Assembly: GCF_035271705.1 (NCBI RefSeq)
Contig: NZ_DATERI010000181.1
Location: 1 to 10,910, forward strand
Length of the DNA stretch: 10,910 nucleotides
From: Buttiauxella sp035271705
Lineage (GTDB): Bacteria; Pseudomonadota; Gammaproteobacteria; Enterobacterales; Enterobacteriaceae
Reading direction: 5' to 3'
The notes under the pieces are model-generated. The model searched no databases and was not told the DNA's origin. It worked only from the letters and a program-made list of their open reading frames with translations. The first letter of the stretch is position 1. Each line of letters begins with the position of its first letter. Both the position numbers and the translations under genes were made by a program. Below, one piece after another: positions 1 through 6,780 of this stretch.

Positions 1-191
1 TGCGTTTGCTGTATGAAGGTAACCCGATGGCATTCCTTGCAGAACAAGCGGGCGGTAAAGCCAGCGACGGTAAAGAACGTATTCTGGATATCATCCCAGA
101 AACCTTGCATCAACGCCGCCCGTTCTTTGTCGGTAACGAGCATATGGTTGATGATGTCGAACGCTTTATCCGTGAGTTCCCGGACGCATAA
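1..191 (+). CDS. fbp: Fructose-1,6-bisphosphatase class 1, C-terminal 62 residues (partial)
   Basis: This is the 3' end of the gene, cut by the window start; the first whole codon is at base 3 and the TAA stop is at 189-191. The enzyme hydrolyses fructose 1,6-bisphosphate to fructose 6-phosphate and phosphate in the cytoplasm, the committed step of gluconeogenesis. The visible part opens with RLLYEGNPMA, which fits the class 1 FBPase active-site signature (metal and substrate binding Glu in YE, then NP), followed by the conserved AEQAGGKASDG segment and the typical enterobacterial ending VERFIREFPDA. By comparison with the 332-residue E. coli enzyme, as remembered, this is about residues 271-332, so about 270 residues lie outside the window. 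It converges on the chemotaxis receptor gene; the palindrome at 242-390 probably ends both transcripts. Confidence 0.96.
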   Translation, partial: RLLYEGNPMAFLAEQAGGKASDGKERILDIIPETLHQRRPFFVGNEHMVDDVERFIREFPDA

Positions 192-203
192 GTTCTGATT
201 TGT

Positions 204-230
204 GGTGGATAACGCTTACGCTTATCCACC
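204..230. repeat. REP-like palindrome downstream of fbp
   Basis: Perfect 9-bp inverted repeat GGTGGATAA (204-212) / TTATCCACC (222-230) around a 9-nt loop. The right side reads on into CCCTAT, giving the GCTTATCCACCCTA string typical of REP/PU units of Enterobacter and Klebsiella relatives. It starts 12 bp after the fbp stop. A related but decayed inverted copy lies at 409-432. Such hairpins often protect the 3' end of the upstream mRNA; that role is inferred here. Confidence 0.7.
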
Positions 231-241
231 CTATAAAAGCT

Positions 242-390
242 AAAAAACCGCATTTGCGTAACACCGTTCACTTAAGTCAATGAAATAGGGGAAACACCGG
301 GATTTGGTTCCCGGAGGGACGCCAAACCCGGTGGTCGCCCCGGATATCTCATTCTTAAACTAATGGTGTTACGCATTTGCGGTTTTTTTT
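242..390. terminator. Long palindromic element, probable bidirectional terminator between fbp and the MCP gene
   Basis: Bases 242-265 and 365-388 are 24-nt inverted arms pairing at 22 of 24 positions; only the T253-T377 and T254-T376 pairs fail. Inside lie further nested stems: 272-276 with 354-358, 280-287 with 345-352 (one mismatch), 288-291 with 338-341, and a 12-bp stem 295-307 with 322-333 with A302 bulged. The tip is TCCC-GGA-GGGA at 309-319. On the plus strand the arm ends in eight T (383-390), and on the minus strand in six T, so it can terminate fbp from one side and the MCP gene from the other. It could also be a small mobile palindrome (ERIC/YPAL class) or a structured RNA; I do not recognise the family. 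Confidence 0.75.
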
Positions 391-408
391 ATGGGTAACA
401 AGGTTCAT

Positions 409-432
409 TCGTAGGTCAGATTAGCGTAAGCG
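409..432. repeat. Decayed REP-like half unit, inverted relative to 204-235
   Basis: The string CGTAGG at 410-415 followed by GATTAGCGTAAGCG up to 432 resembles the inverse of the REP-like sequence at 215-235; the reverse complement shares GCTTACGCT-ATC with it. Together the two would flank the palindrome at 242-390 as an inverted pair. It ends just before the MCP stop codon (443-445). Confidence 0.45.
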
Positions 433-442
433 ACTTCCAACA

Positions 443-1996
443 TTAACAACGAAACGTGGCCATTGCCGCCACAAGCTGCTGCGACTGTTCTTCAAGCGAT
501 TGCGTTGCCGCGGTGGATTCCTGAACCAATGCCGCATTCTGCTGCGCTGCTTCATCCATCTGACTCACCGCGATATTCACCTGTTCGATACCCGAACTTT
601 GCTCGTTTGTCGCATTGGCGATTTCGCTAACCAGGCGGGTCATGCGCATCACTTCTTCGGCGATTTCATCCATCGTTTCACCGGCTTGCTGCGCCAGTTC
701 GCGACCTTCACCCACATGATTTTGCGAGTCAGAGATGAGCGTGCGGATCTCTTTTGCCGCATCCGCGCTGCGGCTGGCGAGCGTGCGAACTTCACCCGCG
801 ACCACCGCAAATCCACGCCCTTGTTCACCGGCACGCGCCGCTTCTACGGAGGCATTCAGCGCCAGGATATTGGTCTGGAAGGCGATACCGTCAATTACAC
901 TCAGGATGTCTGCGATGCGGCCGGAACTGCTGGCGATATCTTGCATTTTTTCAATCACGTAACACACCATTTCGCTACCACGGTCAGCGGTATCAGAGAC
1001 GTCTTTCGCGAGTTTATGCGCCTGCTCGGCATTGTCGGCGTTCTGTTTAACCGTCGCGGTTATCTGCTCCATGCTAGCAGCGGTTTGCTCAAGCGACGTG
1101 GCAGTCGATTCAGTACGTTGGGAAAGATTGAGATTCCCGGCAGCCAGTTCACGGCTTCCAATATCAATTTGTGAGCTGGCGTCACGCACTCGGCTGACTG
1201 ATTCCATTAAGGAATCGCGCATTATGATAATCGCCGTAGCCAGGCGACCAAATTCATTGTTGCCCGCAGGTGGCAACAGTTGGGTCAAGTCGCCTTTGGC
1301 GACAAACTCCAGTTGCTCAATCGACTGGTTAAGCGGTTTAAGTAGCAAATGACGCAGCGCCAGCCATACCAGCACGATAATCACGGCGGTGAGCAATGCG
1401 GCGATAATGATAAGCGTCAACACGATAGTTTTGTGCAGTTTCACCGCTTCAACTTCACTTTTACCGCGTTCTTCACCCCAATGTTTGAATATATCCACAT
1501 CGGTATCAAACTTCTGCGACAACGGAATTAGGGTGTTTTCGAGCAAATCATAGTAATCGTCGGGGCTTTGTTTGGTGAGAGCGGCAAGCATCGGGTTGAT
1601 GCCTTTTGCAAGGTAATCCGCATAGCTTTGCGATAGGTTCTGAACCAGGCGGTTGCCCTCTTCGTCATCCACGCCGCTGTCGATAAACTCTTTTAGCTGC
1701 TGTTGTGCCTGAGTGACATCGCTTGTGACGTAGTCTGTGGATTTTGTCGCATCTTCCAGCAAACCAATTTCCATCTGGCGAACAGCCTGCCCTGCTCCAT
1801 TACGCGCACGCAGCAAAGAAACATAGCTGTCGGACAAGCGCACCATCTGCTCACCCTGTAAGTGGCTGATTTTTTCCAATGAGGTAGAGCTTTGTTGCAG
1901 AGCGTAAACGCCCATGCCGCTGACAAATAACAACAGGAAGGTCATGACTGCCAATAACGTCAGCAGCCCCGTACGAATAGACAAATTTTTCAACAT
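443..1996 (-). CDS. Methyl-accepting chemotaxis protein, 517 aa, no C-terminal NWETF tether
   Basis: Inner-membrane chemoreceptor that signals through CheW/CheA to the flagellar motor. A short basic N-terminus is followed by TM1 (about 10-33), a periplasmic four-helix-type sensor (about 34-190), TM2 (191-213), a HAMP domain (about 214-266) and the cytoplasmic hairpin. The tip has the invariant IDGIAFQTNILALN (368-381) and EAARAGEQGRGFAVVAGEVR (385-404), in register with E. coli Tsr. Methylation-type pairs EQ occur at 303-304 and 310-311, but the site equivalent to Tsr 297 is Ser. It ends at MATFRC, lacking the linker and pentapeptide that tether CheR/CheB in Tar and Tsr. The ligand-binding arginine pattern of Tsr is only partly kept (R65 present, next Arg shifted), so the ligand is unknown. 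The ATG at 1996 is chosen over the in-frame ATG at 2113 because GGGAAAAGAG precedes it, TM1 then begins near the N-terminus, and a sigma-28 promoter at 2028-2054 lies inside the longer version. It lies 125 bp downstream of yjfF, on the same strand. Confidence 0.93.
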   Translation of the reverse strand: MLKNLSIRTGLLTLLAVMTFLLLFVSGMGVYALQQSSTSLEKISHLQGEQMVRLSDSYVSLLRARNGAGQAVRQMEIGLLEDATKSTDYVTSDVTQAQQQLKEFIDSGVDDEEGNRLVQNLSQSYADYLAKGINPMLAALTKQSPDDYYDLLENTLIPLSQKFDTDVDIFKHWGEERGKSEVEAVKLHKTIVLTLIIIAALLTAVIIVLVWLALRHLLLKPLNQSIEQLEFVAKGDLTQLLPPAGNNEFGRLATAIIIMRDSLMESVSRVRDASSQIDIGSRELAAGNLNLSQRTESTATSLEQTAASMEQITATVKQNADNAEQAHKLAKDVSDTADRGSEMVCYVIEKMQDIASSSGRIADILSVIDGIAFQTNILALNASVEAARAGEQGRGFAVVAGEVRTLASRSADAAKEIRTLISDSQNHVGEGRELAQQAGETMDEIAEEVMRMTRLVSEIANATNEQSSGIEQVNIAVSQMDEAAQQNAALVQESTAATQSLEEQSQQLVAAMATFRC

Positions 1997-1999
1997 GCT

Positions 2000-2050
2000 C
2001 TTTTCCCGGTGACAGAACGAATAGATGTTATCGACTGTCACCGGGGAAAG
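2000..2050 (-). promoter_or_regulatory. Inverted repeat covering the MCP ribosome binding site
   Basis: Bases 2000-2015 and 2035-2050 form 16-nt inverted arms with a single non-matching pair (2004/2046); the inner 11 bp, CCCGGTGACAG (2005-2015) with CTGTCACCGGG (2035-2045), are perfect. In minus-strand RNA the 3' arm contains the GGGAAAAG that serves as the Shine-Dalgarno region just upstream of the ATG at 1996, so folding would hide it. The loop can pair further (2018-2020 with 2032-2034). There is no T-run on either side, so it is not an intrinsic terminator. The 5' arm lies upstream of the predicted sigma-28 start point. Confidence 0.65.
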
Positions 2051-2054
2051 TTTA
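2028..2054 (-). promoter_or_regulatory. Sigma-28 (FliA) promoter of the MCP gene
   Basis: On the minus strand TAAACTTT (2054-2047), an 11-nt spacer and GTCGATAA (2035-2028) match the class 3 flagellar consensus TAAAGTTT-N11-GCCGATAA at 7 of 8 positions in each box with the exact spacing. Transcription would start near 2021 and give a leader of about 25 nt before the ATG at 1996. This places the receptor in the flagellar regulon, like tsr, tar and trg. Confidence 0.8.
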
Positions 2055-2078
2055 ATACTCCTTATGTTTCCCGTTGCA

Positions 2079-2097
2079 GGGGCGTGAGTTTCGCCCC
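2079..2097 (-). other. Short GC hairpin after yjfF
   Basis: Six-base inverted repeat GGGGCG (2079-2084) / CGCCCC (2092-2097) with a 7-nt loop, about 25 nt past the yjfF stop. No T-run follows on the minus strand, so it may only stabilise the 3' end or act as a weak, factor-dependent terminator. This leaves room for read-through into the MCP gene. Confidence 0.35.
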
Positions 2098-2121
2098 AAA
2101 GGGGTGAGGCCAATCACTGAC

Positions 2122-3123
2122 TCAAGTTTGACCAGGTTGGACCTTAATACGCTTCACTGGCGAGCTTTGGCGGTTTTCCCACAACACAGTCAGACCGCGT
2201 TGTAGCGCAATGAAAATAAACAGCAAAATGCCAATAGCGATTTTCGTCCACCAAGAACTCAGCGTGCCGTCAAAGTTAATGTAGGTCTGAATCAGCCCCT
2301 GGATAGCCACACCAAACAGTGTGCCAAGAACGGTTCCTACCCCCCCGCTTAATAGCGTGCCACCAATAACCACCGAGGCAATCGCATCCAGCTCAACACC
2401 CATCCCCGCTAGTGCGTAACCCGCTGAGGTATAAAGCGAAAAAACAATTCCTGCGAGAGTCGCAAGGCCGGTTGAAAGCATATAAATGCGGACGGTGGTG
2501 CTGCGCGTTGAAATCCCCATCAGGTTTGCTGACGTGGCACTGCCGCCAATGGCGTACACCTGATTACCAAATCGCGTGCGGTGCGCAAGGAAAATACCAA
2601 TCACGACCACGGCTAACATCAGCAAACCCATAGCGCTCAAACGCCCGCCGCCGGGAATACGCCAGGCGAGGCTTGAAAGGGTGTCATAAATCGGGTGATT
2701 AATGGGAATTGACTCCTCCGACACCAGGTAGCTCACCCCGCGCAGGAAGAACATTCCGGCGAGCGTAATGATAAAGGCCGGGATTTTCAGCCCATCAATC
2801 AGCAACCCCATAAACGCGCCAAATGCGCAGCCCATCACCAGTACCAGCGGGAAAGCAACTAACGGCGATAATCCCCAGAAACCAATCGCTTTAGCCAGGA
2901 ATACGCCGGTAAAGGCAATCACCGAGCCGACCGAAAGGTCGATACCACCAGACAAGATAACAAACGTCATGCCGACGGCGATAATCCCAAGAAAAGCATT
3001 GTCAGTCAGGATGTTGCAAATGACACGCGTTGACGCAAAACCCGGAAATTGCGTCAGGCAATACAGATACCCCAGCACAAACACCGCCAGGGTAATCATC
3101 AACGGCAAGTTACGTTTGATCAT
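2122..3123 (-). CDS. yjfF: Galactofuranose ABC transporter, inner-membrane permease YjfF, 333 aa
   Basis: One of the two membrane subunits of the YtfQRT-YjfF importer, of the RbsC/LivH permease family (BPD_transp_2). The chain is almost wholly hydrophobic with several membrane helices. It carries the family motif GMTFVILSGGIDLSVGSV near residues 50-70 and the cytoplasmic-loop segment ELDAIASVVIGGTLLSGGVGT that contacts the ATPase. Start and length match E. coli YjfF (331 aa, as remembered). The ATG at 3123 is chosen over the in-frame start at 3171 because MIKRNLPLMI is the conserved N-terminus; it overlaps the end of ytfT by 14 bp, suggesting translational coupling. It is last of the four operon genes; the flagellar receptor gene follows after 125 bp. 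Confidence 0.95.
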   Translation of the reverse strand: MIKRNLPLMITLAVFVLGYLYCLTQFPGFASTRVICNILTDNAFLGIIAVGMTFVILSGGIDLSVGSVIAFTGVFLAKAIGFWGLSPLVAFPLVLVMGCAFGAFMGLLIDGLKIPAFIITLAGMFFLRGVSYLVSEESIPINHPIYDTLSSLAWRIPGGGRLSAMGLLMLAVVVIGIFLAHRTRFGNQVYAIGGSATSANLMGISTRSTTVRIYMLSTGLATLAGIVFSLYTSAGYALAGMGVELDAIASVVIGGTLLSGGVGTVLGTLFGVAIQGLIQTYINFDGTLSSWWTKIAIGILLFIFIALQRGLTVLWENRQSSPVKRIKVQPGQT

Positions 3124-4141
3124 GGCGACGGAGTCCTTTGAGCAGAGCAATAAAACGTGGTGACTGAACAATCAGCACGCACAACACCACCACCGCTTTC
3201 ACCACCTGGTTAAGCTCAGGCGGGAAACCAGAAAGCAGAATGCCCGTGTTCATCCCCTGGATAATCAGCGCGCCAATCACGGATAGCGCGATGTTAAAGC
3301 GCCCGCCCATCAGCGAGCCACCACCGATAACTACCGCAAGAATGGCGTCCAGCTCCAGCCACAGACCGGCGTTGTTGGCATCGGCACCACGAATATCAGC
3401 GGTCACAATAATCCCGGCGATTGCCGCACACAGGCCGCTTAATACATAAGTCAGCATCACGACGGTACGCGTATTCACGCCAGCATTTTTGGCGGCACGA
3501 ATGTTGATCCCCACCGATTCGATGAACAATCCCAGAGCCGTTTTACGGGTGAATAACCAGAAGACCAACAGTGTTGCCAGCACAATAATCACCGGCGTTG
3601 GGAAGAAGAACAGCGAGCCGCTGCCGAGATACGAAAGGTTTGGCGAGTTGAAGGTCACAATTTGCCCAGCGGTAATCAACTGCGCCACACCGCGCCCGGC
3701 AACCATCAGAATAAGCGTTGCGACAAACGGCTGAATCTTGAGGATCGCCACCAGAATCCCGTTCCACAATCCTGCCAGAATACCCACGCCAAGTGCAGAC
3801 AGGATAACCACCGTCAGGCTATGCCCATCGACGGTTAACGTTGCCGCCGTCGCACCGGCAATCGCCATTATCGCCCCCACGGACAAATCGATACCGCCTG
3901 TCGCTATTACAAGCGTCATCCCAATGGCCAATAATGCGACAGGAGCCGCACGGTTGAGTATGTCTATCGGGCTGCCGAACAGCCGCCCATTTTGCACCAC
4001 AATATCAAAAAAGTGGTTAGCGACCAGGCTATCAATCAGCAACACCAACACCAGCGCCACCAGTTGCGGAATACCTGGCGGCCAACGGAAGCGGTGTTTT
4101 GGTTTGTCGACGTTGATCTGCGGCAATGAACGAGGCATCAC
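3110..4141 (-). CDS. ytfT: Galactofuranose ABC transporter, inner-membrane permease YtfT, 343 aa
   Basis: Second membrane subunit of the galactofuranose importer, paralogous to YjfF; the two presumably form a heterodimer. It carries GMTLVIATGGIDLSVGAI (about residues 73-90) and the loop ELDAILAVVIGGGSLMGGRF near residue 260, both hallmarks of sugar permeases of the RbsC type. Two starts are possible: GTG at 4141 followed at once by ATG at 4138. The AAGGAG at 4148-4153 is 6 and 9 nt away respectively. I keep 4141 because E. coli YtfT also begins Met-Met; the ATG at 4138 is nearly as likely. The Shine-Dalgarno overlaps the ytfR stop codon and only 10 bp separate the genes. Confidence 0.95.
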   Translation of the reverse strand: MMPRSLPQINVDKPKHRFRWPPGIPQLVALVLVLLIDSLVANHFFDIVVQNGRLFGSPIDILNRAAPVALLAIGMTLVIATGGIDLSVGAIMAIAGATAATLTVDGHSLTVVILSALGVGILAGLWNGILVAILKIQPFVATLILMVAGRGVAQLITAGQIVTFNSPNLSYLGSGSLFFFPTPVIIVLATLLVFWLFTRKTALGLFIESVGINIRAAKNAGVNTRTVVMLTYVLSGLCAAIAGIIVTADIRGADANNAGLWLELDAILAVVIGGGSLMGGRFNIALSVIGALIIQGMNTGILLSGFPPELNQVVKAVVVLCVLIVQSPRFIALLKGLRRHDQT

Positions 4142-4151
4142 GTTTTACTCC

Positions 4152-5654
4152 TTATGCCGCAATGGCATTCATAATTGCCGATACAGAAAGCTCAGCGAGT
4201 GGGATCTGGGCCACTTGCTGCCTGTCACGCATGATGATCACGCGATCCGCATAGCCCACCAGCTCTTCTAGTTCAGACGAAATAACCAGTAGCGCCAGGC
4301 CATCGGCACACAACGTTTCTATCAAGCGGATAATTTCAGCGTGCGCGCCAACGTCGATCCCGCGCGTAGGTTCGTCGAGGATCAAAAATTGGGGCTTGGT
4401 CAGCAACCAGCGCGACAGCAGGACTTTTTGCTGATTGCCGCCAGAGAGAAATTCAATCGGCTGATCAGGGCCGGGTGTGCGGATCCCAAGCTGGCGGATA
4501 AACCGCTCGGCAATCTGGTACTGCTCACGTTTGGGAATCGGCCGTAACCAGCCGCGCTGAGCCTGCAAGGCGAGGATAATATTTTCACGCACCGAGGCTG
4601 CGGCAATAATCCCATCGGTTTTACGATCTTCAGGGCAAAAACCAATCCCCAGCGACGAGGCTTTATGTGGCGAGCGCAACGACTGCGGTTTGCCTTTGAT
4701 CCAGGCGTTGCCACTGTCTGCGGGTTTGATCCCAAAAATAACTTCGGCCGTTTCGGTGCGCCCGGATCCGAGCAACCCTGCAAGGCCAACGATCTCACCT
4801 GGACGGACTTCAAGACTGAAAGGATTGATCACCCCTTTCTTACCAAAATCTTTAAATGCAGCGACCGGTTTGTCGCTCAATAATGTGCGGCCAGCGCGAT
4901 TCAACGCATTGGTGTCCAGTTCGCGCCCAAGCATCATTTTAACCAGTTCAATCTGTGGCAGATCAGCGGTGGCCCGCGTGCCGACAAACATGCCGTTACG
5001 CAGAACCGTGATGCGATCCGTTACCTCATAGACCTGATCGAGGAAGTGAGTGACGAAGATCAAGCTCACACCCTGATCACGCAGTTGGCGCATCAGGGTA
5101 AATAGCATTTCGACTTCTTTGGTATCGAGGCTGGCGGTCGGTTCGTCGAGGATCAGCACTTTGGCCGACAGATCAATGGCTCGGCAAATCGCCACGATTT
5201 GCTGCATCGCCACGGAATAACGGTTCAGCGGTTCGGCGACATCCAACGAAAACCCATAGGACTCCATCAAACGAGTGGCACGTTTTTCCATCTCTTTGCG
5301 TTGTATAAACCCAAAGCGACGTGGCTCGCGGCCAATAAACAGATTATCCGCCACCGACATATTCGGCAGCAGGTTGACTTCCTGATACACCGTACCGATG
5401 CCGAGCTGTTGGGCATGAGCGGTATTTTTCGGTGAAATCAGTTCACCCTCGAGATAAATATTACCGCTATCGCGTTGATAAACGCCGGTAAGCGCTTTGA
5501 TAAGCGTTGATTTACCCGCGCCATTTTCGCCCAACAATGCCATGATTTCGCCGCGATTAAGGCTGAAGTCCACTTTGTCGAGCGCTTTAACCCCTGGAAA
5601 ATGTTTCGATAAGCTTTCCGTGCGCAAAATTTCCTGGTTGTTATTTATGTCCAT
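4152..5654 (-). CDS. ytfR: Galactofuranose ABC transporter, double ATPase YtfR, 500 aa
   Basis: Energises import through YtfT/YjfF. It holds two fused nucleotide-binding domains, as in RbsA and MglA. Domain 1 has Walker A GENGAGKST at 42-50, a degenerate signature (YSVAMQQ in place of LSGGQ) and Walker B LILDEPTAS. Domain 2 has a Walker A that lost its lysine (GLLGSGRTE), an intact signature LSGGNQQ and Walker B LILDEPTRG. This complementary degeneration is normal in this family and implies mixed composite ATP sites. The 500-aa length equals E. coli YtfR. ATG 5654 is preferred over the in-frame ATG at 5711: AGGAG sits 8 nt upstream, the N-terminus MDINNNQEILRTESLSK aligns with the homologue, and the extra upstream codons lie inside a REP repeat. 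Confidence 0.96.
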   Translation of the reverse strand: MDINNNQEILRTESLSKHFPGVKALDKVDFSLNRGEIMALLGENGAGKSTLIKALTGVYQRDSGNIYLEGELISPKNTAHAQQLGIGTVYQEVNLLPNMSVADNLFIGREPRRFGFIQRKEMEKRATRLMESYGFSLDVAEPLNRYSVAMQQIVAICRAIDLSAKVLILDEPTASLDTKEVEMLFTLMRQLRDQGVSLIFVTHFLDQVYEVTDRITVLRNGMFVGTRATADLPQIELVKMMLGRELDTNALNRAGRTLLSDKPVAAFKDFGKKGVINPFSLEVRPGEIVGLAGLLGSGRTETAEVIFGIKPADSGNAWIKGKPQSLRSPHKASSLGIGFCPEDRKTDGIIAAASVRENIILALQAQRGWLRPIPKREQYQIAERFIRQLGIRTPGPDQPIEFLSGGNQQKVLLSRWLLTKPQFLILDEPTRGIDVGAHAEIIRLIETLCADGLALLVISSELEELVGYADRVIIMRDRQQVAQIPLAELSVSAIMNAIAA

Positions 5655-5683
5655 TACCGAGCTCCTGCCAAAAGCAGTAAAAC

Positions 5684-5766
5684 TTCGTAGGGTGGATAAG
5701 TGCAGCGCCATCTTTGCCGCCCTTTTGCATGACGGTGGATGACGCTACGCTTATCCGCCCTACGAA
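5684..5766. repeat. REP pair (BIME-like) between ytfQ and ytfR
   Basis: TTCGTAGGGTGGATAAG (5684-5700) and CTTATCCGCCCTACGAA (5750-5766) are inverted arms matching at 16 of 17 positions. The right unit also folds on itself (GGTGGAT 5734-5740 with ATCCGCC 5753-5759). The 127-bp ytfQ-ytfR gap consists largely of this element. By analogy with malE-malF, it likely shields the ytfQ transcript from 3' decay so that more binding protein than membrane components is made; that role is inferred. Confidence 0.8.
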
Positions 5767-5781
5767 AGAGAATTCTTTACG

Positions 5782-6738
5782 TTAGTAACCCATCGATTTC
5801 TTCTTCTCGAGCTCTTCTTTTGCCGTATCAGGCAGGTACAGCGTGGACTTAGTTACCGTGACTTTTTCCGGCAAGGTGCCGTCTTTCTTGAACTTCTCGA
5901 GTGCATCAAACGCAGGGCCTGCCATGTTTGGTGTCAGCTCAACGCTTGCGTTCGCTTCACTGTCAATCATGGCTTTGTAGATATCTGGCACACCATCGAT
6001 AGAACCGGTCAGAATATCTTTACCTGGTTTCAGGCCCGCTTCTTTAATTGCCTGAATCGCACCGATCACCATGTCATCGTTATGCGCGTAAACCATGCAG
6101 ATATTCTTGCCGTTGTTCTCGGCTTTGATGAAGCTCTCCATGACTTCTTTACCTTTACTGCGAGTAAAGTCGCCGGACTGAGAACGGATAATTTTCACGT
6201 TAGACGCTTTGGCAATGGCATCGGCAAAACCTTTCTTACGGTCGATTGCCACACTCGCGCCCACGGTGCCTTGCAGCTCAACCACGTTACACGCTTTGCC
6301 ATTGAGCTCTTTAAGCAACCACTCACCAATCAACTGACCTTCCAGTACGTTGTTGGCCGTGACGACTGTCATGTACAGAGATTTGTCTTTTACATCGATA
6401 TTACGGTCGAGCAGGAATACGGGGATTTTGGCCTCTTTTGCTTCTTGTAATACTGGCTCCCAACCCGTAGCAACGATTGGCGCGATAAAGATAGCGTCAA
6501 CGCCCTGAGCGATAAATGAACGAACAGCTTTAATCTGGTTTTCTTGTTTTTGTTGACCGTCAGCGATTTTCAGCGTGATGCCACGTTTCTGAGCTTCGCT
6601 CTTCGCAACTGACGTTTCTGCTGCGCGCCAACCGGATTCAGATCCTACCTGTGAAAATCCGACCGTTAACGGAGCAGCTATCGCCATTGACGACATCGCT
6701 GCGGAGACAGCAGAGACCAAAAGTAAGCGCTTCCACAT
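5782..6738 (-). CDS. ytfQ: Periplasmic galactofuranose-binding protein YtfQ, 318 aa
   Basis: Substrate-capturing subunit of the YtfQRT-YjfF importer; the E. coli orthologue is known to prefer the furanose form of galactose. A Sec signal peptide is clear: MWKR, a hydrophobic stretch, and an AIA cleavage box with the cut predicted after residue 21. The mature part is a two-lobed type 1 periplasmic binding fold (Peripla_BP_4, ribose/galactose type), with the segments PLTVGFSQVGSESGWRAAE near the new N-terminus, KIADGQQKQENQI, AIFIAPIVATGW, VYAHNDDMVIGAIQAIKEAG and GSIDGVPDIYKAMID typical of this orthologue. Length equals E. coli YtfQ. The start at 6738 has GAGG about 9 nt upstream. First gene of the operon; it is separated from ytfR by a REP pair. 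Confidence 0.97.
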   Translation of the reverse strand: MWKRLLLVSAVSAAMSSMAIAAPLTVGFSQVGSESGWRAAETSVAKSEAQKRGITLKIADGQQKQENQIKAVRSFIAQGVDAIFIAPIVATGWEPVLQEAKEAKIPVFLLDRNIDVKDKSLYMTVVTANNVLEGQLIGEWLLKELNGKACNVVELQGTVGASVAIDRKKGFADAIAKASNVKIIRSQSGDFTRSKGKEVMESFIKAENNGKNICMVYAHNDDMVIGAIQAIKEAGLKPGKDILTGSIDGVPDIYKAMIDSEANASVELTPNMAGPAFDALEKFKKDGTLPEKVTVTKSTLYLPDTAKEELEKKKSMGY

Positions 6739-6780
6739 AGGTACATCCTCGTAGGGTTATAGTTAGTAATATTCTGAACT

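Noticed and set aside
500..1174. 224-codon plus-strand ORF inside the MCP gene, with other plus-strand ORFs at 735-962, 754-1050 and 1032-1352
   Set aside because: Antisense shadows of a clearly coding minus-strand MCP; the translations match no recognisable family and have no convincing ribosome binding sites.
2000..2050. Intrinsic terminator between yjfF and the MCP gene
   Set aside because: The inverted repeat is strong but no T-run follows on either strand, and it overlaps the MCP promoter and ribosome binding site instead.
1997..2113. 39-codon N-terminal extension of the MCP from ATG 2113
   Set aside because: It would place a non-conserved stretch before the short basic N-terminus and TM1, and it spans the sigma-28 promoter; the ATG at 1996 has its own SD.
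3738..4271. 177-codon plus-strand ORF opposite ytfT/ytfR
   Set aside because: Antisense to two conserved genes; repetitive Ala/Pro/Ile composition expected from reading permease codons backwards.
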